Source: Cymbomonas tetramitiformis (lineage: Eukaryota > Chlorophyta > Pyramimonadophyceae > Pyramimonadales > Pyramimonadaceae). From it: 64,000 nucleotides of DNA. The stretch lies in the NCBI GenBank assembly GCA_001247695.2, contig LGRX02034669.1, positions 1 through 64,000 on the forward strand, given 5' to 3'. The notes below the pieces were generated by a model, which did no database searches, was not told where the DNA came from, and saw only the letters and a list, made by a program, of their open reading frames with translations. The translations under genes were made by a program, and so were the position numbers. This document shows, one piece after another, positions 1 through 10,761 of this stretch (the stretch's first letter is position 1; every line of letters begins with the position of its first letter).

Positions 1-51
1 CATTGCTTCTACAATAACTCAAATTATTATTTTCCAAATAATAATTGTCTA
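1..51. repeat. Terminal repeat of DIRS element, left copy
   Basis: Matches 6762-6812 with a single T/C difference at base 19. It contains a perfect inverted repeat, AATTATTATTT and AAATAATAATT, separated by TCC. It may extend left of the window. Confidence 0.85.
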
Positions 52-508
52 TTATTGTACGAAGCATGCACTCTCCCCCCTCCCCCACAGAGAGCACCGG
101 ACACAAAGGCAAGCAGAGGTCTTGGCAGATTCATATATTCACAATATATTAATTGCCACCCAGTCTGGCCTAATCGGTCTCTCGGCATGTGGCATGAGTG
201 TCTGTCTCCCTCTCCGTCAGGTGGAGCAAAGGTCTCAGTGATACCAAGCACGAAGCTTCTAAGCAAGTTCCTAGCAGGGTCAACGGCTGCACTACGGAAC
301 ACTAGGCGCCATGCGCAACCAGGGTCTACGACTGGTTCTTCGAAGCTGCTGTGAAGGGTCTACGGCTTCACAGGTTCCCCATGGGAATCGTGCGTCATCT
401 GAGACTCTGCCGCCCAATCTGCAAAGCAGCCGCTCACCTGACAGACCTAACAGGCACCCAAAGCCACATGTGAAGGGGAGGGAATGTGCGAAGGAGCGGG
501 CCGTCACC

Positions 509-1534
509 TCAAGAGAGCTCCTTCGCTGCCTCCGCGAACGCGGCCGGAAGGATGAGACGCTGCTCGTCGTCCAGCTCGCAGTACCTCTCCCAGCAGTCGG
601 ACTTCCAGTCCCCCTGCAGCTTGATGTAGAGCCTCTCCACGTTCAGCCGCATGGCGGCCGTGGCCCCGCCCCTGCGGAGCGAATGCCCGGCATACCGAGC
701 CGGGTCCAGCCCCACCTGCACAGCCAGGCTCTTCAGCCCGGCCACCAGCGCCGTGTGCGACATGGGCACCAGCGCGCCCCGCTTGCCCCTCCCTTCCACC
801 TGGAAGAGGGGCGCCTCATCCGGCAACCCCTCCGTGGCCAGCATGAGCCGACGGAGGGCCTCCACCGGGCACAGCCTCGACCCCGGCACCGCCACCAGCG
901 GCACCCAGTGGTAGCGCTCCCCGCACTGGATGGTCTTCGAGTGTCGCACTCGGATCCACACCACATCACCATCCTCCGCGAACAGGACATCCTCCCGCAC
1001 CAGCGCACCTCTGGCGTTCCACGCTTGGGACTTCCCCGTGGTGAGGTTGTCCTTGCGGAACAATCCGTAGAAGCCCACCAGGATGGCTGCCCACATCGCC
1101 AAGCCCGTGATCGACTCCAAGTCCGCGAACTCCGCCATGCGCGCTAGGTCCCGCAGCGTGATGGGCATCACCGGCTTCGCCGGCCGGTCCCACTGCCTGC
1201 GCACGCCCTGCAGGGCAGCTGCCACCCAGAACCTGTGAGCCACCGGCGTCCACTCCACCCCCTGCTGCAAGTGAAGGGACCGCACGCCTGCCAGGTAGGA
1301 CTTGATCGTCCCTGGCTGCACGAACCACGCTGAGAAGCAATGAAGCGCGCTAGTGTGGCATCCGACGCCGGGAGCAACGGCTCCAGCGTGCCCAGGCACG
1401 CAAAGCGCACGCAGAACGTGAGGAAGGCCTTGACCCCCGTGTCGTAGGACCTCTGCGTGCTCTCGGCGTACGCCCCGTCCTGGTAGCGCTCCACCGCCAC
1501 TGCCAGCTCCTCCAGCAGCTCCTCTGCGCCCCGA
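509..1534 (-). pseudogene. Tyrosine recombinase of DIRS element (frameshifted)
   Basis: Integrase/recombinase that would join the retrotransposon DNA to its target. In the 509-1399 frame the catalytic set is visible: Arg115 in LFRKDNL, His239 and Arg242 in GHSLRRGG, Trp265 in LQGDW and the nucleophile Tyr273 in ERYCEL. The N-terminal core-binding domain (AVERYQDGAYAESTQRSY, then KAFLTFCV) is in another frame, from about 1530 down to 1345. A single-base frameshift near 1345 separates the two, between LARFIA and CFSAWFVQ. The active-site residues are all present, so only the frameshift inactivates it, unless it is bypassed or is a sequencing error. It directly follows the methyltransferase ORF, whose stop overlaps the start of this frame. 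Confidence 0.8.
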
Positions 1535-2197
1535 TCACACCCAGTCAGGCAACTCCACTGGCTCTAGCGGCACGCGCACCACCAGCACATCCCACCGAGT
1601 GGGCCCCCACTCCGAGCGGCCCTTGCCGTCCAGCGCCGGAGCCGTGAAGAGCATCGTGCCCGCCCGGTACTTGCGCACCGGGCGGAACACCTCGCGCATC
1701 CCCGACACCAGCTCGTACGCCTCGTCCCCCTCCCACACCGGCACCAGGAAGCACCCGCCGGTGCCCATCTGCTGCCTGCGCTTGCACTTCAAGAAGTTGA
1801 GCAGAATCTCGTACATCACCGAGAAGGGGAGGTTCGCCCACGTGTTGAGCCCGTCGAAGCTCTTCACGCGCGCGTCATCCTCCGCGCTCCAACTCCGCAC
1901 GCAGAAAGCGTTCGCCCGCGAGGACGCCACGCACGCGTCCAGAGTGAACGGTCCGAACTCCTCGTCCATCTCCGCGAACAGGACCGGGGAGAACTGCCAG
2001 TCGTCCCGGTCCTGCCTCCACAGCACCTCCCGCTTGCGCATCGCCCACCGCATGTGGAACTCCTCGAGCTTCAGGCGCGAGAGCAAGTCCGCCAGAAGGT
2101 TGTCTTTGGACGAGATGTACTTTGGGCGCAGCCGGATGTCGTGCTGCGCGCAGAGGTAGAAGATCTTCCTCAGCAGCGGGATGTACTCGACCGGCCC
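1535..2197 (-). CDS. Dam-like N6-adenine methyltransferase domain of DIRS polyprotein
   Basis: The segment from about 2030 to 1540 resembles the phage N-6-adenine-methyltransferase (Dam) family that DIRS elements carry after RNase H. It has an FGPFTLDA motif, then DGLNTWANLPFS where the family has a W-NPPYS motif, then a GCFLVPVW strand. The catalytic (D/N)PP(Y/F) box reads NLPF here: the first proline is replaced, so activity is doubtful. The frame is the same as the RT/RNase H frame upstream and is separated from it only by the TAG at 2198-2200. It was therefore probably the C-terminal part of one RT-RH-MT polyprotein. The first residues (to about 2086) are the end of RNase H, including a LADLLSR motif. 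Confidence 0.65.
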   Translation of the reverse strand, partial: GPVEYIPLLRKIFYLCAQHDIRLRPKYISSKDNLLADLLSRLKLEEFHMRWAMRKREVLWRQDRDDWQFSPVLFAEMDEEFGPFTLDACVASSRANAFCVRSWSAEDDARVKSFDGLNTWANLPFSVMYEILLNFLKCKRRQQMGTGGCFLVPVWEGDEAYELVSGMREVFRPVRKYRAGTMLFTAPALDGKGRSEWGPTRWDVLVVRVPLEPVELPDWV

Positions 2198-4058
2198 CTA
2201 GAACTTGTCCACTTGCGTGAGCGCGCACTGGTTGTCGATCCGTACCACCAGCGTCCACCCCGACAGCCTGTGCGCCCACAGCGCCAGCGCCCACCACACG
2301 GCGAAGAGCTCGAGGTAGTTGATGTGGGACTTCGCCTTGCTCGTGAACGGGTAGAAGTCGCGCTGCGGCATCTCCGCCAAGTCCTCCCACGAGACGAGGA
2401 AGTAGTCGGGCTGGCAGTGGCCGCCCATCCCCTTCCTCAGCGACGCGTCCGTCGCGAAGGCGTCCTCGTGCACGTCCTCCTTGTGCAACACCACCTTGCG
2501 CCCGTTGTAGAGCCGGATGACGCGCTCCACCACCTTCAGATCTTGCATGACGCCGGTGTTCACCGTCACACGCGACCTGCCGGCTGTCGCCGCGACGAGC
2601 GCGAAGCCCTGCCGCGTGTAGAGCGAGAGCCCCCACACCACCTGCGCACAGAACGCCAACAGCCCAAGCAGTGACTCGAGCTTGCGCCTGCGCACCGGTC
2701 CCGTCGCTGCTTCCGCGCGCATCTCCCGCAGCTTGTCCGTCACCTGCTGCACACGCTCCTCGTCGATCGACGCGGTGCACATCTCGCCGTCGGTGCACAA
2801 CAACACCCCGAGGAACTCCATACGTCGCGCTGGACCCTCACACTTAGCTCGATTCACCTTAAAGCCCAGCATGGTCACAAACTCGATCAAGAGGTCCATC
2901 ATCTCCTGCGCCTCAGCTGCTGTGCGCGCCACCATGAAGAAGTCATCTAAGTAACCGACGCACGGCACCCCCTGCGCCTGCATCCACGCCACGATCGCCC
3001 GCGTGTAGCGCATGAAGATGCCTGGCAAAGCGCGGTTCCCGAAACGGGCTGCGCGTGTCCATGTACCTCTTGCCGCGCCACTGGAAGCACTGCGCTGCCC
3101 AGTACTGCGACGCGACGGGCAACGACCTGTACGCCTCCTCCAGGTCCACCTTCACCATGTACATGCCCGGTCGTAGCAGCGCGTACGCGTCCTTGACTGT
3201 CGTGAACTCGTCCTTCTGGAGCTCGATCCAGTCGTTGACGCCGACGAACGAAGGTCGCGAGTAATCCCACACGGGACGGTACTTGAGCTTCCCCTTGCGG
3301 AGTCGCTCCACCATCCCGAGGGCCGACACGCCCCGCGGTAGCCAATCGCGCGCGTCGAAGATCCTCCCCGCGGCCATCTCCTTCACGAGCTCCGCGGTCA
3401 TCGCCTCCGCGTGCTCGTCTCCTACATAATTCTCCACGACGTACGGCTCGTCCGGCTCCTCACCTGCGAAAGGGAAACCGACGCCACATGCCGCACCTCG
3501 CACCAGGAAAGCCACGTCTGGCCAATCCTTCAGCGCCTCCGCGAGCAGGTGCGCTCTCTCCGACATCAGCGGCACCTGCGCCCCCACATCGCGCACCTCC
3601 TGCTGGAAGCGGGCGCGCTCCTCCTCTGTCGTGCCCGTACCGGAAAGGCCCCGCGCCATGGCGCCTCTCACGATCGCTGCACGCAATGCCGGCCACCTCG
3701 CCGACCTCGACTCCGCCACCGCCGGGTAGTGCTCACCGCACCCGGTACCCGCCGGGAACACCGCCGGCGCCGACGCCGCAGCCGGCGCCGCCGGTAACGG
3801 TGCCCCCGCTGCATCCCACACCGGCGCTACCAGCAGCCTCCGAAGCCGTGCCCACCACGGCTCCGCGTCCTCCACCTGCATCTCACATGTCTCACCTGCA
3901 GGCTCGGGCTCCTGATCGCCGCTCGCCATCATCACGCCATCCTCGCGCTCCTCCTCCGGCTCCACGACGATCTCCCCCTCTGGCGCCCCCTGCGCCCCTC
4001 CGCCACCTTCCGGCTCCCCCGGGGGCGTGGCCTCCCCCGGGCTCCACCGCCCGTTCCC
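2198..4058 (-). pseudogene. Reverse transcriptase / RNase H of DIRS element (frameshift and stop)
   Basis: Copies element RNA into DNA. The RT fingers and palm are in the frame that runs 4058 to about 3044 (RPVWDYSRPSFVGVNDWI; motif A MVKVDLEEAYRSLP). The polymerase motif C, YLDDF, lies in the next frame from 3028 down. One extra base near 3044, within the PFGNRALPGIF region, explains the shift. RNase H follows, with acidic residues in AFATDASLRKG, INYLELFA and VVRIDNQCAL. A TAG at 2198-2200 interrupts RNase H before its C-terminal SKDNLLADLLSR. The N-terminal end is in the same frame as gag, directly after the gag TGA, with no ATG close by. Both lesions make the copy non-functional as read. 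Confidence 0.85.
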
Positions 4059-5990
4059 TCAGCGGCCACCTGCCGGCGCCGTGCACTCATGGCCCTCGTA
4101 GTGCACGTGGTTCTTGCTCTCGCACTTGATGCAGTGGTGCGCGAACTTGCAGGTCTTCCTCCCGCACCCCGCCAGTGAGTTGTGGTCAAAGCACACACTC
4201 TGCGACCGCTTGCCATCTCGACGCTTACCGGGCTTGTCCGGCTTCACGACGCTCGCCTCCGGCTGCTCCGGGTCGGACACTCGCGGCTTCTTCGAGTAGC
4301 GGCTGCCGGTGCCCACCGCGTTCCAGCTGCTGCCACCGCCACCGCCACCTCCTCCGTAACCCTTCTCCTTGATGCCCTTGTCGCGCTTGTACATCTCCCA
4401 GTGGGCGGTGTACGACACGAGCTCGAAGGTCGTGGAGGCCTCCTTCTCCATCCGTACGCAGAGGTGGTCGTAGAACTTACGGAGGTGGTCCCATGCGTAG
4501 TCCAACGACATCAGGCGCATCCACTTCCGGAACTGCAGGAGTAGGTCCCGTGCGTCCTCGGGGGCCTTACACGCCAGCACCGTGAAGTTCTCATCCCACT
4601 CCTCGAAGCTCCGGCAGTGCTTCGCCTTGGCCTCCAGCACCAGGCCCTTCTTGGCGTCCAATCGCCACTCCGCTGCCCCTTCCTCGTAGTCGCCCCCGGG
4701 ACGGGACACCCGGATGTCCATCCCCTTCAGCGCGCCACCTGCGGGGAGGAAGGGTCTGGCAGGCACGGCAATCTCACCTGGCGGGCGCGTGATGTCCTTC
4801 ACCGCCAGGCTGCCATCCAGTGCTCGTCGCAGCTCCTCGTCAGTCGCCGTGCGGAGGGAGCCGAACCGCGCCTTCGCTGCTGCCCGCTTGCGCTCCTCAC
4901 TCTCGCTGTCCTCGCCATCCGACTCGACGTGCTGCTTCACCGCCCTCCGCTTCTTGCTCTTCGCAGCTGCTGCCGCCCACTCCTCGTCGAAGGCCGGCTG
5001 CGCGATCCCTGGCACACTCGCCAACGCCTGCTGCATGTCCGCCAGCTCCCGAAGCGCGAGGTCGATGTACGCGTAAAGATGCTTCGTGCGTACCTTCTCG
5101 CGCTCCGGGAGCTCCTCCAGCCCGCACTGCTCCTGCTTGCACGCGGGGAACTTGCTGTCCACCAGCTCGAACTCCCACGGCTCCACCCGCCTCGCTGGGT
5201 GCCGCCCGAAGCTGTGCTTCACCCGCGCAAGATCGGCTGCCTGACGCGCTGCAGCCACCCTGATCTCGGTGATCACGCGCTCACACTCCGCCCATGACCA
5301 CCCCTTGCGCTTCCCCGTCGACGCCCGCGCCACCTCTCGCAAGGACGCGGGCGGATCCTGCTTCCGGCTGCCGCCCTGACCGCTCACACCGTGCCCCGCC
5401 AACGCCGCCGCGACCGCCGCGTCCACCATGCGTTGCACTTCACTCTCCGTGCGCAGCACCCCCCTGGGCGAGGGTCCCGAAGACCCGGGGCTGCCACTCC
5501 CGTGCGGAGATGCCTGCGATCCGGGCCGCACCTCCTGCTGCATGTCACCCGCGGCTGTAGCCCACGCCAGGACCCTGCGCCTGTCCTTCGCTGCCGCCCC
5601 ACGCAGGGACTCCCACCTGGCTCCTGGCTCCCCCAATGGCCACTCACCTCGCACCACTCGCCGATCCGTACCCAAGAGCCCCACCTCCACCAGATCGTCG
5701 GTGGGACCCTCCAAGTCCCTCGGCATGTCCTCCACGATCGCGTCCTCCAGCCGCTGGAACTCGATCAACATGTCCTTGCGATCCTCCAACACCTCGACCT
5801 TCGTGGTTGCCCTGGACGGTTGTGCCAGCTCCATCAGCTTCGCCACCGCCGCGATCCTGGTTCGGGTGCACCAGACCGCTGCCCGCCGGTACTGATCCAG
5901 CGTGCGGGTCACCTCCGGCGATGACATCCTCCGACTCCCCCCTGCTCCTCGCTGGCCCGTCATGTTTCCTGATCTCTTCCCGCAGCCCAA
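4059..5990 (-). CDS. Gag-like protein with C-terminal zinc knuckles (DIRS)
   Basis: About 640 residues, charged, with a glycine run near residue 545 (GYGGGGGGGGSSWN). The Cys/His-rich tail has a CCCH-like set (C-x8-C-x4-C-x3-H, from CFDHNSLAGC) and then a second cluster, HCIKCESKNHVHYEGHEC. Position and zinc fingers identify it as the nucleic-acid-binding capsid-like protein of the element. The frame opens at a TTG; the first ATG is nine codons in (about 5963), so the true N-terminus may lie upstream in another frame. The ORF ends in TGA (4059-4061) and the same frame continues into the RT, so gag and pol are separated by one stop only. Confidence 0.7.
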   Translation of the reverse strand: MGCGKRSGNMTGQRGAGGSRRMSSPEVTRTLDQYRRAAVWCTRTRIAAVAKLMELAQPSRATTKVEVLEDRKDMLIEFQRLEDAIVEDMPRDLEGPTDDLVEVGLLGTDRRVVRGEWPLGEPGARWESLRGAAAKDRRRVLAWATAAGDMQQEVRPGSQASPHGSGSPGSSGPSPRGVLRTESEVQRMVDAAVAAALAGHGVSGQGGSRKQDPPASLREVARASTGKRKGWSWAECERVITEIRVAAARQAADLARVKHSFGRHPARRVEPWEFELVDSKFPACKQEQCGLEELPEREKVRTKHLYAYIDLALRELADMQQALASVPGIAQPAFDEEWAAAAAKSKKRRAVKQHVESDGEDSESEERKRAAAKARFGSLRTATDEELRRALDGSLAVKDITRPPGEIAVPARPFLPAGGALKGMDIRVSRPGGDYEEGAAEWRLDAKKGLVLEAKAKHCRSFEEWDENFTVLACKAPEDARDLLLQFRKWMRLMSLDYAWDHLRKFYDHLCVRMEKEASTTFELVSYTAHWEMYKRDKGIKEKGYGGGGGGGGSSWNAVGTGSRYSKKPRVSDPEQPEASVVKPDKPGKRRDGKRSQSVCFDHNSLAGCGRKTCKFAHHCIKCESKNHVHYEGHECTAPAGGR

Positions 5991-6461
5991 AACTTGCTTC
6001 TCTCCCGACAGGGAACCAGACGCTGTCGGAGTCTGCCTCCCACACTTGCTCCGCGCAATTCGCGCAGAGGTTGGTCTTCACGAACGCGCGCCCGTCCCTA
6101 CGGCGCAGCGGGTTCAAGATCGGCTCCCAAGTTTGCCACTGGGCGTGAGAGAACACGTCACCCTCCCAGCACACGAAGCACGGAAAAGACGAATTAGCCT
6201 CCGGCACCTCCAGCTCGATCACCGGTACCCGTGCGTACGGAAAACGTACCCCGCGTACGGATCACGCGGGTCCCAGTACGGACAGTTGAACTTGCACTTG
6301 CAGGGCACGAAAACCGGGTGCGACCAATCCCTCCTGTCAGTACGATCCTCCAAAGGCGCGCGCACCCCTGAGATGTCGGTTTGCGTTCCCGCGTCTTTCT
6401 CCGTAGGCTGTCCGTACGATCCTCTGGGCCCAGCTTTCAACTGCCCAGACATCCACGTCAA
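5980..6461 (-). other. Cysteine-rich 5' ORF fragments of DIRS element
   Basis: Two overlapping frames upstream of gag look coding. 6219-6461 gives 80 residues with a PCKCKFNCPYWD motif. 6222 down to about 5980 has paired C-x2-C motifs (CFVCWEGD and NLCANCAEQVW). They could be the broken N-terminal part of gag or a small accessory zinc protein. The two frames abut at 6219-6222 and the second runs into gag in a different frame, so at least one frameshift is implied. Function unknown. Confidence 0.35.
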
Positions 6462-6761
6462 CTAGAGCGAAAAATATACGATATTCGCTGCGCGATATCT
6501 AATAATTTTGCGAATACGCTTTCGGAATCAAAAAGAAAGGAAGAACAGAGATGGAGCGTTGCTCCTGAGGCTGAGATTCCGAAAGACTGCTTGACACTCC
6601 CTGAGAAAGTTGTTAACAACTAACTTCTCGTGTCAAGCCCAGACGTGTCACGTGTCACCGATCACGGCGATCGGTGACTGCCCCCGTCCCGATGCCACAG
6701 ACACCAGTGTGGCATCGATCTGGCAGACGGGCCTGGCGACCCTAAACTTAGGGTTCGCGCG

Positions 6762-6812
6762 CATTGCTTCTACAATAACCCAAATTATTATTTTCCAAAT
6801 AATAATTGTCTA
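6762..6812. repeat. Terminal repeat of DIRS element, right copy
   Basis: Direct repeat of 1-51 with the same 11-bp hairpin. Just inside it (6741-6760) is a short inverted repeat of CCCTAA/TTAGGG character. It lies at the 5' end of the minus-strand element. Confidence 0.85.
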
Positions 6813-6837
6813 ACATCGCCTGCGACACCCTGACATC

Positions 6838-8016
6838 ATGCCTGCGCGCTGTACATCGCCGAGGGGCTGCGCGCCCTGTACATCGCCGAGGGGCTGCGCG
6901 CCCTGTATATCGCCGAGGGGCAGTGCGCGCTGTACATCTCCGAGGGTCTGCGCGCGCTGTACATCGCCGAGGGGCTGCGCGCCCTGTACATCGCCGAGGG
7001 GCTGCGCGCCCTGTACATCGCCGAGGGGCTGCGCGCGCTGTACATCGCCGAGGGGCTGCGCGCGCTGTACATCGCCGAGGGTCTGCGCACGCTGTGCATC
7101 GCCGAGGGTCTGCGCGCCCTGTACATCGCCGAGGGGCTGCGCGCGCTGTACATCGCCGAGGGTCTGCGCGCCCTGTACATCGCCGAGGGTCTGCGCACGC
7201 TGTGCATCGCCGAGGGTCTGCGCGCCCTGTACATCGCCGAGGGGCTGCGCGCCCTGTACATCGCCGAGGGTCTGCGCGCCTGTACATCGCCGAGGGTCTG
7301 CGCGCCCTGTACATCGCCGAGGGTCTGCGCACGCTGTACATCGCCGAGGGTCTGCGCGCCCTGTACATCGCCGAGGGGCTGCGCGCCCTGTACATCGCCG
7401 AGGGTCTGCGCGCGCTGTACATCGCCGAGGTCTGCGCGCGCTGTACATCGCCGAGGTCTGCGCGCCCTGTACATCGCCGAGGGGCTGCGCGCCCTGTACA
7501 TCGCCGAGGGCTGCGCGCCTGCCATCCCGAGGGTCTGCGCGCGCTGTACATCTCCGAGGGTCTGCGCGCGCTGTACATCGCCGAGGGTCTGCGCGCGCTG
7601 TACATCGCCGAGGGGCAGCGCGCGCTGTACATCGCCGAGGGTCTGCGCACGCTGTACATCGCCGAGGGTCTGCGCGCCCTGTATATCGCCGAGGGGCAGT
7701 GCGCGCTGTACATCTCCGAGGGTCTGCGCGCGCTGTACATCGCCGAGGGGCTGCGCGCGCTGTACATCGCCGAGGGTCTGCGCGCCCTGTACATCGCCGA
7801 GGGGCTGCGTGCCCTGTACATCGCCGAGGGGCTGCGCGCCCTGTACATCGCCGAGGGTCTGCGCGCGCTGTACATCGCCGAGGGGCTGCGCGCGCTGTAC
7901 ATCGCCGAGGGGCTGCGCGCGCTGTACATCGCCGAGGGGCAGCGCGCGCTGTACATCGCCGAGGGTCTGCGCGCGCTGTACATCGCCGAGGGACTGCGCG
8001 CGCTGTACATCGCCGA
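6838..8016. repeat. 27-bp minisatellite, left part
   Basis: About 43 copies of a 27-bp GC-rich unit (consensus around CTGTACATCGCCGAGG then GGCTGCGCGCC) with few variants and small indels near 7270, 7430 and 7510. Because 27 is a multiple of three and the unit has no stop in any frame, long ORFs appear in all frames. There is no start context, domain or codon bias to support a protein. The array is interrupted exactly at 8016/13407 by a transposon and continues at 13407. Confidence 0.95.
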
Positions 8017-8180
8017 AAGTACTTCGCGGGGAGATAATTTCTAAGACAGAGGTGGTGCTCACAAGCACCTTTGTTTCACAACAAATTTTGAGTTCTTCTA
8101 GGGAGGTGGTCTGCAACCGGGGTTGCCGAAGAGTCAGCCCAACTGCAGGGCCTCACGGCTTCTGCAAGTTCCTTCCTCCC
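8017..8180. repeat. Split direct repeat segment A, outer copy (164 bp)
   Basis: Nearly identical to 8651-8814; both begin AAGTACTTC and end CCTTCCTCCC. It forms the outermost left end of the second DIRS-like element, directly abutting the 27-bp minisatellite. Confidence 0.9.
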
Positions 8181-8201
8181 GGGCGGGCGGGTGTGGGAAT
8201 T

Positions 8202-8650
8202 TTTTTGAATTGGTAGCCTCGGAGCCCGAAGTTCTCGCAGAATGAAGTGAAGTGAACTGTCGCAGCTTATTTCAAAAGCTCCGAGAGTCTCTTCATCTTC
8301 ACGGGCTCCGCCCAGGCGACACTGCGCCTTGCAAAGTGCACATCTGTGTTGCATGCTCCGCATGAACACAGATCTCGCTCAACCAATCAGAAAGCACATC
8401 TGTGTTCCGGCTCTGCCCGAACACCGATCTGACCCGACTGTCACGGTTCCCCCGTGACACCGTAGCCAATCAAACAACAGAGAAGTCGACCTCGCGGATT
8501 CCTCGCGGCTCTGCCTTGAGAAATCCTCGGGAAAAAATCCGCAAAAAATTCACATGTCCTCGTCGAGCCTCGGGCTCATTTTTTGCAAGCAGAAATTTCT
8601 CCCCCGTACTTCCAAAATAATTTAGAAATAAATTTCTCAATTATTTACAC
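8202..8650. repeat. Split direct repeat segment B, inner copy (449 bp)
   Basis: Nearly identical to 12958-13406. Ends in AATTATTTACAC, directly followed by repeat segment A (8651). Confidence 0.9.
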
Positions 8651-8814
8651 AAGTACTTCCCGGGGAGATAATTTCTGAGACAGAGGTGGTGCTCACAAGC
8701 ACCTTTGTTTCACAACAAACTTTGAGTACTTCTAGGGAGGTGGTCTGCAACCGGGGTTGCCGAAGAGTCAGCCCAACTGCAGGGCCTCACGGCTTCTGCA
8801 AGTTCCTTCCTCCC
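8651..8814. repeat. Split direct repeat segment A, inner copy (164 bp)
   Basis: Second copy of 8017-8180. It sits between segment B and the recombinase remnant. Confidence 0.9.
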
Positions 8815-8905
8815 AACCGGCTGGCGCTTCAGCTACCCAAATGCCGAAGTGACTTGCTGCCAGACTTGTGCTTACTGATGCACTTCCACTTACCCTCCAC
8901 TTGTC

Positions 8906-10761
8906 TCATTCTGGCAGCTCCAGCCTCCGTGCCTCAGTCAACTGCTCATACCTCTGGTATGCATTAGAGACCCAGTCTCCTTGCAGCTTAATCAACAGGT
9001 GCGTCATGGGCACCATCTTTCCCTTGGACCTCCACAGGAATGCCGGACTCTCCGGCTCCGCCGGTGTCCTCTCAAAACATCTGGCCAGTGCCCGTCTCGG
9101 GCACAACATTCCATCCGTGGCCTTCATTGCCACCACGTGTGACCTTTCCTCAAACTGGATCACTTTAGAGAACACCAGTGGCACCCACACTGTGTCCCCA
9201 TTCATTTCAAAATCTCTCCTCCGGAGGACCCTCCTAACATTAAAGGCATTCACTTTGCCCACACACACATTATCCTTCCTCAGCCGGCACAATAGAGCAG
9301 TCAACATTGCAGCCCACAATGTGCACATATTGTCATCATTAAAATTCATTACACTATACATTCTTGCAATCATGTACGGTGTAACTGCAATCCTGCCTCT
9401 CGACTTCCATTGAAAAGCCGGGCTCCCCGGCTCAGCCGGCACTCTCTCAAAGCAGTTCACTGCTGCCTTTCTAGGGCACAGCGAGCCACCAGTTGCCTTC
9501 AAGGCTATCACATGAGACCTCTTATGGAACTGAATCACCCTGGAGAACACCAGTCTCACCCAATGCCACCCACACTGTGTCTCCATTCATCTCAAAGTCT
9601 CTCCTCCGGAGGACCCTCCTAACATTAAAGGCATTCACTTTGCCCACACACGCTTTGTCTTTCTAAGCGAGCACAACAAGGCAGTCAGCGTGGCCGCCCA
9701 CAAGGTGACCATGTTACAATCACTGACATCCACCGCAACATACATTTTAGCTAGCATAGACAGTGTAATGGCTTCCGCACCACATCATTACCCAGCAGTC
9801 TCTTCAGACCTCTCAGAGTCTGTGCTAATCTGTAGCGGTGGCTAACCGGCACTCAGCTCTCCGAGCATTCTAGGTGTAGCCTTCTAATAATAGCCGTGTA
9901 GGCTTACATTGTTGCAACCTTGCAAGTCCTCGACTGGAAGACATAAAACTTTGCTAGGTCATCATCTGACACCGGAACTACCGGTCCTTCTCCGAAGGTT
10001 AGCATAAAACTGACAAAGGCTCTCCGGCCCTTCAGCCACAACACACCATGCGTCATGGGCACAACCTTGCCTCTCAACTTCCATAGAAAAGCCGGGCTCT
10101 CCGGCTCCGCTCTCCGGCTCCGCCAGTACTCTCCGGCTCCGCCGGTACTCTCCGGCTCCGCCAGTACTTTCCAAAACCAGTTCCGCACTAATTTCTTGGG
10201 GCACAACAAGCCACCAGTTGCCTTCATGGCTACCACATGAGTCCTCTCATGGAACTGCCTAACCTTGGAGAACACCAGTCTCACCTAGACTGTCTCCTTT
10301 CTTACAACCAAATCTTTCCTGCTTACCACCCTGCTTACATTGAAGGAATCAACCTTGCCCACACAAACATTGTCTTTCCAAAGCAAGCACCATAAAGCAG
10401 TCAACACAACTGCCCACAAAGTCACCACTTTACAGTCACTGGAATCTGGTCTAACAATCCTTTTTTCTAGCATAAACACTACAATAGCCAACTTTTCTTT
10501 TCTTCAAGCTGCCACCCAACAATCTCCTCCGACCCCTCTGAGTCTGAGCTACTCAGTAGCGGTGGCTAAATGGCACCCAAATCTCAGAGCATTCAAGGTG
10601 CAACCTTCGAACTCCGGTTGTATAAGCCTTCGAAGTCGATACTTCACATGTCTTGGACTGGAAACATAAAACATAGCTGCAACATCATGTGGCACCGGAA
10701 CCACCGGCCATTCTCCAAAGGTTACTTCCCACTCAAGAAGTGAGTCAAAATCTCCACCCAC
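8906..10761 (-). pseudogene. Tyrosine recombinase remnants of second DIRS-like element
   Basis: Several recombinase pieces in different frames. 10549-10761 is N-terminal-like; 10285-10491 has a WKDNVCVGKV block equivalent to the RKDN box; 9904-10284 is mid-domain; 8906-9586 is a 226-residue ORF with LRKDNVCVGKV, VPMTH and LIKLQGDWVSNAYQRYEQL. In the last piece the sequence jumps from VPMTH to LIKLQGDW. About 45 residues that carry the His-x-x-Arg box of the intact paralogue (509-1399) are missing, so it could not catalyse recombination. The region also duplicates the LVFSKV-QF-ERSHVVAMKAT block, and a short GC-rich repeat (GGCTCCGC-TACTCTCC type, 10100-10160) has expanded within it. Confidence 0.7.

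Larger units (their letters stand above)
1..6812 (-). mobile_element. DIRS-like (tyrosine recombinase) retrotransposon, decayed
   Basis: On the minus strand the order is gag, reverse transcriptase/RNase H, Dam-like methyltransferase, tyrosine recombinase, which is the layout of DIRS-group retrotransposons. These integrate with a recombinase and not a DDE integrase. The right (5') end at 6762-6812 and the left end at 1-51 are the same 51-bp sequence with one mismatch. In PAT/DIRS-type split repeats the outermost 3' segment would lie left of base 1, so the element probably continues outside the window. The reading frame is broken by two frameshifts (near 1345 and 3044) and an in-frame TAG (2198-2200), so this copy is probably dead. 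Bases 52-508 hold no recognisable gene and should contain the internal repeat of the 3' end. Confidence 0.85.

Noticed and set aside
311..1147. Plus-strand ORF opposite the recombinase
   Set aside because: Shadow of the GC-rich minus-strand gene; no domain.
6748..8116. Long ORFs (about 400 codons) on both strands in the 27-bp array
   Set aside because: Open frames are forced by a stop-free 27-base unit. Several overlapping frames are equally long, and there is no start context or domain.
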